Positions 18,413 to 26,686 of a stretch of DNA of 64,000 nt are shown here, in pieces. The first letter of the stretch is position 1. Every line of letters starts with the position of its first letter. The notes beneath the pieces are model-generated. The model saw only the letters and a list, made by a program, of their open reading frames with translations. It was not told where the DNA came from and made no database searches. The DNA comes from Legionella bononiensis. Lineage in GTDB: Bacteria; Pseudomonadota; Gammaproteobacteria; Legionellales; Legionellaceae. A program made the position numbers and the translations under genes. Location of the stretch: positions 620,001 through 684,000 of the forward strand of contig NZ_JADOBG010000022.1 of the NCBI RefSeq assembly GCF_016786215.1. Direction: 5' to 3'.

Positions 18413-20400
18413 ATCTTAATGAGCTGTTCCTTCAACAACAGATATTCATCCCTTACTTTTGCAGCCAGTTCGAACTCCATATTTTTTGCATGCAGATACA
18501 TTTTCTTTTCCAGTATATTAATCTGCTTGACCAATTCCTGTTCTGACCAATGCATGTATTCAGGTATTTTTTCAGCCACAACCGTTTTTCGTTTACCTAT
18601 ATAGGTACCTTCCATAATATCCTCCACAGACTTATTAATGCCCATGGGAGTAATACCATGTTCCAGATTAAAGGCTTTTTGTTTTTCCCGTCGTCTGTCT
18701 GTCTCATCCAATGCTCTTTGCATGGATCCAGTAATTTTATCGGCATAAAGAATTGCCCGGCCTTTTACATTCCGTGCGGCACGACCTATGGTTTGAATTA
18801 AAGAACGATCAGAGCGCAAAAAGCCTTCTTTATCTGCATCAAGAATTGCTACCAAAGCAACCTCCGGCATATCAAGACCTTCACGCAGCAAGTTAATACC
18901 AACCAGAACATCAAACTCACCCAAACGTAAATCGCGAATGATTTCAACCCGCTCTACTGTATCTACATCGGAATGCAAATACCGCACTTTAATTCCATGC
19001 TCCGTCAAATAATCAGTTAAATCTTCTGCCATCCGTTTAGTTAACGTAGTCACCAGAATTCGCCCCCCTTCCCTGATAACCTGGTGAATCTCAGACATGA
19101 GGTCATCGACCTGAGTTCGTACCGGTCTGATTTCTACCACAGGATCAATCAATCCGGTAGGACGCACAACCTGTTCGGCAACATTAGCGGAGTGTTCCTG
19201 TTCATAGGGTCCTGGTGTTGCAGAAATATAAATGGTTTGCGGCGATCGATCTTCAAATTCCTCAAAGCGTAAAGGCCGATTATCCAATGCTGAAGGCAAA
19301 CGAAATCCATAATTGACCAGGGTTTCCTTGCGTGACCTGTCGCCTTTATACATCCCGCCAATTTGAGGAACAGTCACATGTGATTCATCGATTATCAATA
19401 AAGCCTCAGGCGGCAAATAATCAAACAAGGTTGGTGGAGCTTCGCCCGGTTGCCGGCCTGATAAATATCGAGAGTAATTTTCTATACCCGAGCAATAGCC
19501 CAGCTCCAGCATCATTTCAATATCAAAACAGGTTCGCTGCTCCAGACGTTGCGCTTCAACCAGCTTGTTTTGCGAATTGAATTCAGCAAGACGATGTTGC
19601 AACTCAACTTTGACTAACTCAACTGTTTCCAATATACGCTCTCGCGGAGTGACGTAATGTGTTTTAGGGAAAATAGTGATTCGAGGCAAACGTTGCAGGA
19701 TTTCACCGGTTAACGGATCAAAACTGGCAATATTTTCTATCTCTTCATCAAACAATTCGACTCTGATGGCATCTTTTTCTGAATCAGCAGGAAAAATATC
19801 AACAACATCACCATGCACTCTGAATTGACCACGCTCAAGGGTTAAGGTGCTTCGAGTGTATTGCATTTCAGCAAGACGTTTTAAAATTTTACGCTGCCCA
19901 CAGTGTTCTCCACGGGAAAGATGTAATACCATACGCAAGTAGGAATCGGGATCACCCAAACCATAGATTGCAGAAACAGTAGCAACTATTATTGCATCCT
20001 TACGCTCAATTAACGCTTTGGTTGCCGATAATCGCATCTGCTCAATGTGTTCATTGATGGATGAGTCTTTTTCTATAAAGGTATCGGAAGCAGGGACATA
20101 AGCTTCTGGTTGATAATAATCGTAGTAGGACACGAAGTATTCTACTGCATTATCAGGGAAAAAAGCTTTAAACTCTCCATAGAGTTGAGCCGCCAGGGTT
20201 TTATTAGGCGCCATAATTAAAGCGGGCCTTCTCATGGCCTGAATAACATGAGCTATAGTAAAGGTTTTACCAGAACCAGTTACGCCTAAAAGTGTTTGTT
20301 TGGCCAAACCTGATTCCAGGCCATCAATTAACGAGGCAATTGCGGTAGGTTGATCTCCGGCTGGCTGGTAATTTGAATAAATTTTAAATAAGTCTTTCAT
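18409..20400 (-). CDS. uvrB: UvrABC system protein B
   Basis: A 663-residue DNA damage-recognition helicase of nucleotide excision repair. Features in order: Walker [13 protein letters not shown] (about 38-49), the beta-hairpin region [12 protein letters not shown], the DESH Walker B (LLIIDESH), helicase motifs [18 protein letters not shown] and QTIGRAARN, and a C-terminal UVR domain ([25 protein letters not shown]) that contacts UvrC. Length is normal. Its stop codon overlaps the 3' end of the 6S RNA candidate, and it is divergent from the aminotransferase gene with a short shared promoter region. Confidence 0.97.
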   Translation of the reverse strand: MKDLFKIYSNYQPAGDQPTAIASLIDGLESGLAKQTLLGVTGSGKTFTIAHVIQAMRRPALIMAPNKTLAAQLYGEFKAFFPDNAVEYFVSYYDYYQPEAYVPASDTFIEKDSSINEHIEQMRLSATKALIERKDAIIVATVSAIYGLGDPDSYLRMVLHLSRGEHCGQRKILKRLAEMQYTRSTLTLERGQFRVHGDVVDIFPADSEKDAIRVELFDEEIENIASFDPLTGEILQRLPRITIFPKTHYVTPRERILETVELVKVELQHRLAEFNSQNKLVEAQRLEQRTCFDIEMMLELGYCSGIENYSRYLSGRQPGEAPPTLFDYLPPEALLIIDESHVTVPQIGGMYKGDRSRKETLVNYGFRLPSALDNRPLRFEEFEDRSPQTIYISATPGPYEQEHSANVAEQVVRPTGLIDPVVEIRPVRTQVDDLMSEIHQVIREGGRILVTTLTKRMAEDLTDYLTEHGIKVRYLHSDVDTVERVEIIRDLRLGEFDVLVGINLLREGLDMPEVALVAILDADKEGFLRSDRSLIQTIGRAARNVKGRAILYADKITGSMQRALDETDRRREKQKAFNLEHGITPMGINKSVEDIMEGTYIGKRKTVVAEKIPEYMHWSEQELVKQINILEKKMYLHAKNMEFELAAKVRDEYLLLKEQLIKI

Positions 20401-20446
20401 ATTCTATATTATATGCTAGGACACTGATAATTCACAGGAGTAACAG

Positions 20447-21628
20447 ATGGATATCGCATTGGCAAAGCGTGTACAAAAAGTAAAACCCTCACCTACTCTG
20501 GCGGTAGCTGCAAAAGCAGCTCAGATGAAAGCACAAGGTCTTGATATTATTGGTCTTGGAACAGGTGAACCAGACTTTGACACGCCCCAACACATTAAAC
20601 TTGCCGCCATTGCAGCCATTGAAGCGGGTTATACCAAATATACTGCGGTAGATGGGATTCCTGAATTAAAAGACGCGATCAAGAACAAATTCCAGCGCGA
20701 CAACGGTCTGGAGTACCAGCTGAATCAAATTTTAGTTTCCGTTGGGGGAAAACAAAGTTGTTATAATTTATGCCAGGCATACCTCAATGCTGGTGACGAA
20801 GTCATTATTCCCGCGCCGTACTGGGTTTCATACCCCGATATGGTGCTGTTGGCAGAAGCAGTCCCGGTCATTATTCAAACCACCCCGGAGCAACGATATA
20901 AAATCACTGCCCAACAGTTAGAACAAGCCATTACGCCTAAAACCAAAATGATATTCCTGAACAGTCCTTCCAATCCATCAGGAATAGCCTATACATTGGA
21001 TGAATTAAAAGCGTTGGGAACTGTATTGAAAAAACACCCCAATATTCTTATCGCGACTGACGATATGTACGAACACATCATCTGGAGCCAACCATTTGCC
21101 AATATTTTGAATGCCTGCCCAGAGTTGTATGATAGAACCATCGTATTAAATGGGGTTTCCAAAGCCTATGCCATGACTGGCTGGCGCATCGGGTATGCAG
21201 CGGGGCCTGCGCCATTAATCAATGCCATGAAAACCGTTCAATCCCAATCCACGTCCAACCCCTGTTCTATTGCTCAAAGAGCAGCAGTTGCCGCTTTAAA
21301 TGGCAGTAACGACAGTGTGAATGAAATGGTTAATGCTTTTCATCAACGCCATGACTATGTCGCTGATCGATTACAAAGCATTGAGGGCATCGATGTAATC
21401 CCGGCTGACGGCACTTTTTACATCTTCCCCAGTGTCCAGGCCATCATTGAGAAACGCGGATATGCCAACGACATCGAATTTTCTGAAAAATTATTAAACG
21501 AAGTTGGCGTCGCTCTGGTACCTGGATCCGCATTCGGAACCGAAGGATGCATCCGCATCTCATTCGCCACTGGAATTGACACCTTGAAAGACGCATTAAA
21601 CCGTTTACAACGTTTTTGCAGTGAATAA
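20447..21628 (+). CDS. Class I aspartate/aromatic aminotransferase
   Basis: A 393-residue PLP enzyme of fold type I, aminotransferase subgroup I-gamma (AspB/AAT type). Visible are GLGTGEPDFDTPQHI near residue 38, the NSPSNPSG segment (about 177-184), the PLP-lysine motif NGVSKAYAMTGWRIGYAAGP (about 232-251), and the C-terminal IRISFATG with the substrate-carboxylate Arg. It interconverts aspartate or related amino acids and 2-oxo acids; the exact donor range cannot be read from sequence. An AGGAG site precedes the ATG. A hairpin follows the stop (21661-21683). Confidence 0.9.
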   Translation: MDIALAKRVQKVKPSPTLAVAAKAAQMKAQGLDIIGLGTGEPDFDTPQHIKLAAIAAIEAGYTKYTAVDGIPELKDAIKNKFQRDNGLEYQLNQILVSVGGKQSCYNLCQAYLNAGDEVIIPAPYWVSYPDMVLLAEAVPVIIQTTPEQRYKITAQQLEQAITPKTKMIFLNSPSNPSGIAYTLDELKALGTVLKKHPNILIATDDMYEHIIWSQPFANILNACPELYDRTIVLNGVSKAYAMTGWRIGYAAGPAPLINAMKTVQSQSTSNPCSIAQRAAVAALNGSNDSVNEMVNAFHQRHDYVADRLQSIEGIDVIPADGTFYIFPSVQAIIEKRGYANDIEFSEKLLNEVGVALVPGSAFGTEGCIRISFATGIDTLKDALNRLQRFCSE

Positions 21629-21660
21629 TAAAAATTATTAAAAATATACTTGACCATCAA

Positions 21661-21683
21661 GCGGAATCGTTTTAAGATTCCGC
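21661..21683 (+). terminator. Hairpin after the aminotransferase gene
   Basis: GCGGAATC (21661-21668) pairs perfectly with GATTCCGC (21676-21683) around a seven-base loop, 33 bases after the stop and just before tRNA-Asn. The T-run is poor, so it may be a weak terminator or an RNA-processing site. Confidence 0.5.
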
Positions 21684-21689
21684 CTCTAT

Positions 21690-21765
21690 TCCCCGGTAGC
21701 TCAGTCGGTAGAGCGGATGACTGTTAATCATTAGGTCGGCGGTTCGAGCCCGTCCCGGGGAGCCA
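21690..21765 (+). tRNA. tRNA-Asn (GTT anticodon)
   Basis: A complete 76-base cloverleaf. Acceptor TCCCCGG pairs with CCGGGGA, with a G discriminator and an encoded CCA at 21763-21765. The D arm (GTAGCTCAGTCGGTAGAGC), anticodon loop CTGTTAA and T arm (GGCGGTTCGAGCCCGTC) are intact. The anticodon GTT reads asparagine codons. Accessory genes begin directly downstream, which fits tRNA 3' ends being used as integration sites, though I found no integrase or duplicated 3' end here. Confidence 0.97.
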
Positions 21766-21905
21766 ATTCCAGTCTAGGTTTTGGCCAATTCCAAGTTTTC
21801 CCTCCTGAAGCTTGGTACCAGTTTTGGTACCGATTTTAAAATTTAGATTACCACATTCTATAATTTATAATAAATTTGTTTTTCCGCTTACTACAAGGAA
21901 TCAGT

Positions 21906-22598
21906 ATGACGATTAAAGAGCCGCCTAAAGAAGGGCTAATAGATAAGACTGCAAAGCTAATTAAAGCTGGAGTTGATTCCTTTGTGCCAGGAGGAGCTAT
22001 AGCCACAGAACTACTTTCCAATTTAATCAAAATGCCATACCAAAAACGTTCTGAAGCATGGCAGCAAGAACTAATTGATGCTATTAATAAAATTCAAGAG
22101 AAGGGCGTTAACATTGAACAATTACAAAATAATGAAGAGTTTATGGATATCATACTCCAATCTATCCCTATGGGTCTCAAACATCATCAAGAAGAGAAAA
22201 GGCGAGCGCTAAAAAATGCAATAATTCATTCTGCTCAAAATAATGCCCCTGATTTTTCATTACAACAAATTTTTCTCAATTGCATAGATACTTTTACTAT
22301 TTGGCATATAAAAATCCTGACTTTATTCAATAGCCCACAAAAATGGTTTGCAAATAACAAGAATAGTCTTCCAGGAATCGGAGGAATTGGAAGTGTTCGA
22401 GGAACCTTGGAAAAGGCGTTTCCTGAATTAAGGGGTTCAAAAGACTTAGTAGATAATATTTGGACTGACTTATACATTAAAGGATTTGTGAGCGGCGATA
22501 AAACCTTATTGCAAGCTACAATGACTGGTCAGGGAAGTTTAGAGAAAAGAACTACTCACCTCGGTAATCAATTTATTTCATATATTGAAGATGAATAG
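21906..22598 (+). CDS. Hypothetical protein beside tRNA-Asn
   Basis: A 230-residue protein I do not recognise. I chose ATG 21906, which has AAGGA six bases upstream, over a TTG at 21876. An early Gly/Ala-rich segment (DSFVPGGAIATELLSN, about 24-39) is followed by a helical region and a C-terminal part (LEKAFPELRGSKDLVDNIWTDLYIKGFV) resembling helical bundles seen in some phage and defence-associated proteins. No signal peptide or membrane helix. It is the first gene after the tRNA and probably belongs to the accessory segment. Confidence 0.6.
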   Translation: MTIKEPPKEGLIDKTAKLIKAGVDSFVPGGAIATELLSNLIKMPYQKRSEAWQQELIDAINKIQEKGVNIEQLQNNEEFMDIILQSIPMGLKHHQEEKRRALKNAIIHSAQNNAPDFSLQQIFLNCIDTFTIWHIKILTLFNSPQKWFANNKNSLPGIGGIGSVRGTLEKAFPELRGSKDLVDNIWTDLYIKGFVSGDKTLLQATMTGQGSLEKRTTHLGNQFISYIEDE

Positions 22599-22610
22599 AC
22601 ATATAGTAAC

Positions 22611-22829
22611 TTATTTAAGATTGCGTTTTATTCGATCAATAGCCTCTTTCAATGCACTTAATTTAATCTGTAATAACTCTAAATTTTTCATATAATCTTC
22701 GATAGGACCAGGATTCGATAACTTATCTCTTACTAAGTTTTCACGTTCAATTTCCTCTTCTGTTCTGATAACCTCTTGAATATCTTCCATAATTTCTTTT
22801 AAAAACAACACTAAATGATTATTTCTCAT
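22611..22829 (-). CDS. Small coiled-coil hypothetical protein
   Basis: A 72-residue charged protein, almost entirely helical (EEEIERENLV near residue 25, then LELLQIKLSALKEAIDRIKRN at the end). It lies tail to tail with the 230-residue gene, 12 bases apart. AGGAAGAAT upstream of the ATG gives a plausible ribosome site. Function unknown. Confidence 0.5.
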   Translation of the reverse strand: MRNNHLVLFLKEIMEDIQEVIRTEEEIERENLVRDKLSNPGPIEDYMKNLELLQIKLSALKEAIDRIKRNLK

Positions 22830-22905
22830 TATTCTTCCTTGTCTGGTATTTAACTAATTGTAGACCAGTGAAAGCCCTTAATCTAGAAATGAAATCTCAG
22901 CAAAC

Positions 22906-22928
22906 GTAGGTCGGGCGCTTCGCCCGAC
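22906..22928 (+). repeat. REP family 1, left end of cassette 1
   Basis: Imperfect palindrome: GTCGGGCG and CGCCCGAC form the stem, preceded by the GTAG head usual for RAYT recognition sites. Confidence 0.85.
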
Positions 22929-23005
22929 ATTTCCTTTTACCACTTGTGCACTAAAATCAAAACTGTTATATACACTTTCATAACGGAATATATAAACAAT
23001 CCAAC

Positions 23006-23506
23006 ATGCGCTATCGAAGAGTTATTATCCCCGGAGCCACTTATTTCTTTACTGTTAATCTGCTCAATAGAAAAAGTAAATTGCTGATTCAATATATCGA
23101 TTCATTACGCTTGGCTTTTCGTCATGCAAAGCATCATTATCCTTTTACAATTGATGCTATTGTCATATTGCCTGATCACCTTCACATGATTATGACCTTG
23201 CCAGAACATGATGCGAATTTTTCATTGCGTTGGAATTTAATTAAAGGCATCTTCTCAAGACAATTACCAATAAAGGAAATCGTTACTCCAATACAAAAAA
23301 ACAGGCGAGAACGAGGAGTTTGGCAAAAGCGTTTTTGGGAGCATTTAATTCGTGATGAATTAGATTTTGAACATCATGTCAATTATATTCATTACAATCC
23401 TGTTAAACATGGTCATGTTATTCATCCAATAGATTGGCCTTATTCAAGCATTCATCAATTTATTCGAAAAGGTTTTCTTCCACCTCATTGGACGTGTGAT
23501 CTGTAA
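23006..23506 (+). CDS. rayT: REP-associated tyrosine transposase (RAYT), copy 1
   Basis: A 166-residue single-domain Y1 transposase (IS200/Y1_Tnp type, PF01797). The HUH metal site is DHLHMI near residue 60, and the catalytic tyrosine lies in HHVNYIHYNPVKHGHV near residues 128-143. It is flanked by inverted REP palindromes, its expected substrates. The frame ends ten codons earlier than copy 2 because a CAA has become TAA; the catalytic region is unaffected. It may be active. Confidence 0.92.
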   Translation: MRYRRVIIPGATYFFTVNLLNRKSKLLIQYIDSLRLAFRHAKHHYPFTIDAIVILPDHLHMIMTLPEHDANFSLRWNLIKGIFSRQLPIKEIVTPIQKNRRERGVWQKRFWEHLIRDELDFEHHVNYIHYNPVKHGHVIHPIDWPYSSIHQFIRKGFLPPHWTCDL

Positions 23507-23539
23507 TCTCATTTGCTTACATTTGGGGAGAAATGAAAT

Positions 23540-23562
23540 GTCGGGCGAGGCGCCCGACCTAC
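23540..23562 (-). repeat. REP family 1, right end of cassette 1
   Basis: Inverted copy of the left REP, reading GTCGGGCG-AGG-CGCCCGAC then CTAC on the plus strand. Confidence 0.85.
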
Positions 23563-23565
23563 ATT

Positions 23566-23600
23566 AAATCATGATTAAAAATTAAGAGAAACCTAGCAAG
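23566..23600 (+). repeat. 35-bp direct repeat, left copy
   Basis: A 35-base sequence starting AAATCATGATT and ending AAACCTAGCAAG recurs at 23915-23949 with one mismatch. The two copies flank the 91-codon gene and abut the two RAYT cassettes. Confidence 0.8.
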
Positions 23601-23640
23601 AGCTGCCTAATAACTGATATCTTGAGAACAATGGTATGAA

Positions 23641-23916
23641 ATGTCCATCATGTTTGCAAAAGGATTTATTGTGGAAGAAAAAAACAAACTAAAAACCATA
23701 TTTACACACGAAGGCGATGACGGCGAAGAAATTCATCTTCAATATGACAGGAAAAATAACCTTTATGTTAATGGAAATTTGTTATTGACGAAGAAGAAAA
23801 TATCTCTAAGAGGATATGAGTTATTGCTATTAACATTAACAACTATTGGAATTTTAATTCAATCTATACCACTAATCCCAAAATGTTGGCAAGTTATTCT
23901 CTGTTTTTTTTCATAA
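23641..23916 (+). CDS. Small hypothetical membrane protein between RAYT cassettes
   Basis: A 91-residue protein: an acidic N-terminal part (HEGDDGEEIHLQYD) followed by one hydrophobic segment (ELLLLTLTTIGILIQSIPLI, about 61-80). No family recognised and no clear ribosome site; ATG codons at 23641 and 23650 are both possible. It is bounded by 35-bp direct repeats and REP-RAYT cassettes, so it may be cargo of the duplication. Confidence 0.4.
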   Translation: MSIMFAKGFIVEEKNKLKTIFTHEGDDGEEIHLQYDRKNNLYVNGNLLLTKKKISLRGYELLLLTLTTIGILIQSIPLIPKCWQVILCFFS

Positions 23917-23949
23917 ATCATGATTGAAAATTAAGAGAAACCTAGCAAG
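23915..23949 (+). repeat. 35-bp direct repeat, right copy
   Basis: Second copy of the 35-base repeat, one base different from 23566-23600, ending one base before the left REP of cassette 2. Confidence 0.8.
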
Positions 23950-23950
23950 C

Positions 23951-24607
23951 GTAGGTCGGGCGCTTCGCCCGACATTTCCTTTTACCTTTTGTGCACTAAA
24001 ATCAAAAATGATATATACACGTTCATAACGGAATATATAAACAATCCAACATGCGCTATCGAAGAGTTACCATCCCTGGAGCCACTTATTTCTTTACTGT
24101 TAATCTGCACAATAGAAAAAGTAAATTGCTGATTCAATATATTGATTCATTACGCTTGGCTTTTCGTCATGCAAAGCATCATTATCCTTTTACAATTGAT
24201 GCTATTGTCATATTGCCTGATCACCTTCACATGATTTTGACCTTACCAGAGAATGGTGCGAACTGTTCATTGCGTTGGAATCTAATCAAAGGCATCTTCT
24301 CAAGACAATTACCAAAAAAGGAAACCATTACTCCAATACAAAAAAACCGGCGGGAACGAGGAGTTTGGCAAAAGCGTTTTTGGGAGCATTTAATTCGTGA
24401 TGAATTAGATTTTGAACATCATGTCAATTATATTCATTACAATCCTGTTAAACATGGTCATGTTATTCATCCAATAAATTGGCCTTATTCAAGCATTCAT
24501 CAATTTATTCGGAAAGGCTTTCTTCAACCTCATTGGGCATGTGATCTGCAATCTCATTTACCTGCATTGGGTGAGAAATGAAATGTCGGGCGAGGCGCCC
24601 GACCTAC
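23951..24607 (+). mobile_element. REP-RAYT-REP cassette, copy 2 (657 bp)
   Basis: Same structure and exactly the same length as copy 1, with REPs at 23951-23973 and 24585-24607. The leaders of the two copies differ at only a few positions over about 100 bases, so duplication looks recent. The right REP lies 35 bases before the PmrA box of the next gene. Confidence 0.85.
24051..24581 (+). CDS. rayT: REP-associated tyrosine transposase (RAYT), copy 2
   Basis: A 176-residue Y1 transposase nearly identical to copy 1 (HUH motif DHLHMI, Tyr in HHVNYIHYNPVKH). It reads through the codon that is a stop in copy 1 and gains ten residues ending in HLPALGEK. Differences from copy 1 are scattered substitutions (for example MTLPEHDANFS versus LTLPENGANCS), so both copies have drifted slightly without disruption. 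It should nick or move the flanking REPs. Confidence 0.92.
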   Translation: MRYRRVTIPGATYFFTVNLHNRKSKLLIQYIDSLRLAFRHAKHHYPFTIDAIVILPDHLHMILTLPENGANCSLRWNLIKGIFSRQLPKKETITPIQKNRRERGVWQKRFWEHLIRDELDFEHHVNYIHYNPVKHGHVIHPINWPYSSIHQFIRKGFLQPHWACDLQSHLPALGEK

Positions 24608-24642
24608 GCTTGCTGCTCTTTTTCTTACTACTCTTTAGGCAT

Positions 24643-24675
24643 CTTAATATTACTTTAATATCTAAAGACTATAAT
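24643..24675 (+). promoter_or_regulatory. PmrA-type tandem box and -10 upstream of the 551-residue gene
   Basis: CTTAATATT (24643-24651, a perfect half-site), two bases, TTTAATATC (24654-24662), seven bases, then TATAAT (24670-24675). This matches the published L. pneumophila PmrA pattern in sequence and spacing and marks the downstream gene as a likely Dot/Icm effector gene. Confidence 0.82.
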
Positions 24676-24707
24676 AAAAATAAATAAATATCGATGTGGA
24701 TTGAGAA

Positions 24708-26363
24708 ATGAATCACTTACACTATGTTACAGTTTACATATGGAGTATGAATCATATTGCTTTGAAGATCAGCAAAAACCAATACAGCCTCAATAATGGC
24801 GTATTCACACCTGATGTAGATGCAGATAATCATCCTATTAGGACTGAGAAATTTCGAGGCTTTACTCATAATAGCAGTACCAAAGATACGTGCACTAGCA
24901 GTCTTGTTCCAGAAACCGTAAAAGATGTAATTAATACATTTTTTGAAAATAAAAGAGCAAAAAAGCCCTCCTTGATTCGAGACTTTTGGGAGGATTGCGC
25001 TCAATACATCCGTGATGACCAAGTTGAAATGCTAAAATCTTTATATCAGCTGATGATAGATCATTACGCATTTGATGAAGATGAGGATTTAGAAGACCTC
25101 GAGGAATATGATGATAATGAAGTGGATGAAAACTTCAGGAGTTTAAAATTAGCAGGATTCGATTTTAAAACAGGTGATGAAAGAAGAAATGAATCATTAA
25201 CCAATGCAAATCAACATAGTCACTTACAACCCCTGGTCAAGTTGCTGAGTGAAGATAAAACCCCTCTTGAAAAAAAATACATCCTTATAAATTTTGCTGA
25301 AAAGCTAAAGGAAGAAAAAGGTTTAGCTCTAAATCCTTCTGAAGATGCCGATGAAGATGTGAATATGTTCGTTAAGTTGCCTATTAAGGAATGGACCATA
25401 CCATTAGGCAACTCTTTAATGGATGATCCCAGCAATAGAAATTTTACAGATAATCTTAACCTTTTTGGATTAAATGCTCGTGGAATGGATATCGGAATGA
25501 GGCGTTTTAATGATCCTAACGCGTTGATTCATAATGACAATAACGGTGTGTATTACAAATTTTTTAGTCGATATCATAATTGCGCAGGATACTCTAGATT
25601 TCTTTTAGAGCAAGGTGGAATTACCGCATTTTGTTCATCAAATGAATTAGAGAGATATGGCGTTACTGACTCACAAAAATACAATGACTACCTTATTAAG
25701 GTCAACCAAATCCTTTCGGAATTAAATCAGAAATCACGAGAATTAATTAAAAATGCCAAGGTTAATCCCTTGCCACTTGAAGGGCTGGATAATAACTATC
25801 TAGCTGATTTCAATAATAACAATCCGGTGTTTAAAACACTCCCAGGCAACATTCGCAACCTTCTTGATGCTTACAATGCAGAATTGGTGGACGTAAGCTA
25901 TGAGCATAAGATCAATTTATTAATGCAACTGGTCAATGAATTGCATAAAATATCATGCACCAATCCTGAACTGATTGATGCATTGCAAAAAGAAACAAGA
26001 AGGAATGCCGAGATCGATTATGATGCTCAATTTTCACATAACAACTATTTTAAACTGCAGGTATTAGCAGCGTTCACAGGTTTAGGCATTGCTGCTTGTG
26101 CTGTGGGAATTTTATCCATAGCATTTCCTCCACTAATTCCAGTTATTTTAGCGGCATCTATTACATTGACTGTAGTAGGTGCGGTAACTGCGGTGGTTTC
26201 ATTAGGCTTATTTGCTAACCAAATGGAACCGAGAAGACCAACTAAAGAATCGCTTATCAATATAAAAAATAGTGAAGAATATGATGATAATGATTTGGAT
26301 AGCATGGATAATGAATCAGAACCAGAGTCAGATGATGAAGATAATTTGACGATGAGAAAATAA
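24708..26363 (+). CDS. PmrA-box effector candidate with Asn-Cys papain-like motif and two C-terminal membrane helices
   Basis: A 551-residue protein I do not recognise. It has a soluble part of about 450 residues with an acidic patch near 125-140 and the segment RYHNCAGYSRFLLEQGGITA (Cys near 292, a His before it near 275). This resembles the Asn-Cys motif of permuted papain/NlpC-like folds. Two tightly spaced membrane helices follow (about 448-470 and 473-500), then an acidic tail (ESEPESDDEDN). An acidic C-terminus and a PmrA box are typical of Dot/Icm substrates. ATG 24708 fits the promoter; ATG 24747 is an alternative. Enzymatic activity is only inferred. Confidence 0.7.
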   Translation: MNHLHYVTVYIWSMNHIALKISKNQYSLNNGVFTPDVDADNHPIRTEKFRGFTHNSSTKDTCTSSLVPETVKDVINTFFENKRAKKPSLIRDFWEDCAQYIRDDQVEMLKSLYQLMIDHYAFDEDEDLEDLEEYDDNEVDENFRSLKLAGFDFKTGDERRNESLTNANQHSHLQPLVKLLSEDKTPLEKKYILINFAEKLKEEKGLALNPSEDADEDVNMFVKLPIKEWTIPLGNSLMDDPSNRNFTDNLNLFGLNARGMDIGMRRFNDPNALIHNDNNGVYYKFFSRYHNCAGYSRFLLEQGGITAFCSSNELERYGVTDSQKYNDYLIKVNQILSELNQKSRELIKNAKVNPLPLEGLDNNYLADFNNNNPVFKTLPGNIRNLLDAYNAELVDVSYEHKINLLMQLVNELHKISCTNPELIDALQKETRRNAEIDYDAQFSHNNYFKLQVLAAFTGLGIAACAVGILSIAFPPLIPVILAASITLTVVGAVTAVVSLGLFANQMEPRRPTKESLINIKNSEEYDDNDLDSMDNESEPESDDEDNLTMRK

Positions 26364-26686
26364 ATGCACCCCATACATATCGCTAAACGATACTTATTCA
26401 GCAAGTAGCCCGTTTGCTTGCAAACGGGGAAATCAAACGTTCACCCATAAACAAAATACCAATTAATTTACAAACACATAAAAAATACACGGGACAAATG
26501 GGACAACGTGGATACCCCAATAAATAAAGGTTTAAATACGTCCCCGGCTTAAAAATTGAAGCAAGCGTAGCAACTGCTAATCAATTCTATTCTTAATTAA
26601 TGTTAGCAATATTGGTCAAATATCCCGTTTAGAATCAGAGTAACCTTAACCTTAGTAAATGAAACGATAATTTGAGTGAGAACAGT
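26364..26686. other. Intergenic region with one perfect hairpin
   Basis: This 323-base gap has no convincing gene. CCCGTTTGC (26409-26417) and GCAAACGGG (26420-26428) form a perfect nine-base stem preceded by GTAG. That suggests a divergent member of the GTAGCCCG-headed REP family or a terminator for the 551-codon gene. The rest is AT-rich with no recognised element. Confidence 0.5.

Larger units (their letters stand above)
22906..23562 (+). mobile_element. REP-RAYT-REP cassette, copy 1 (657 bp)
   Basis: A RAYT transposase gene lies between two inverted copies of a REP palindrome beginning GTAGGTCGGGCG (22906-22928 forward, 23540-23562 reverse). The whole unit is 657 bp. An almost identical unit of exactly the same length lies 1,045 bases downstream. 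REP-associated tyrosine transposases usually nick next to their cognate REPs, so this is a self-contained REPtron-like cassette. Confidence 0.85.

Noticed and set aside
22906..24607. CRISPR array suggested by repeated GTCGGGCG palindromes
   Set aside because: Only four palindromes occur, in inverted pairs around transposase genes, with no regular spacers.
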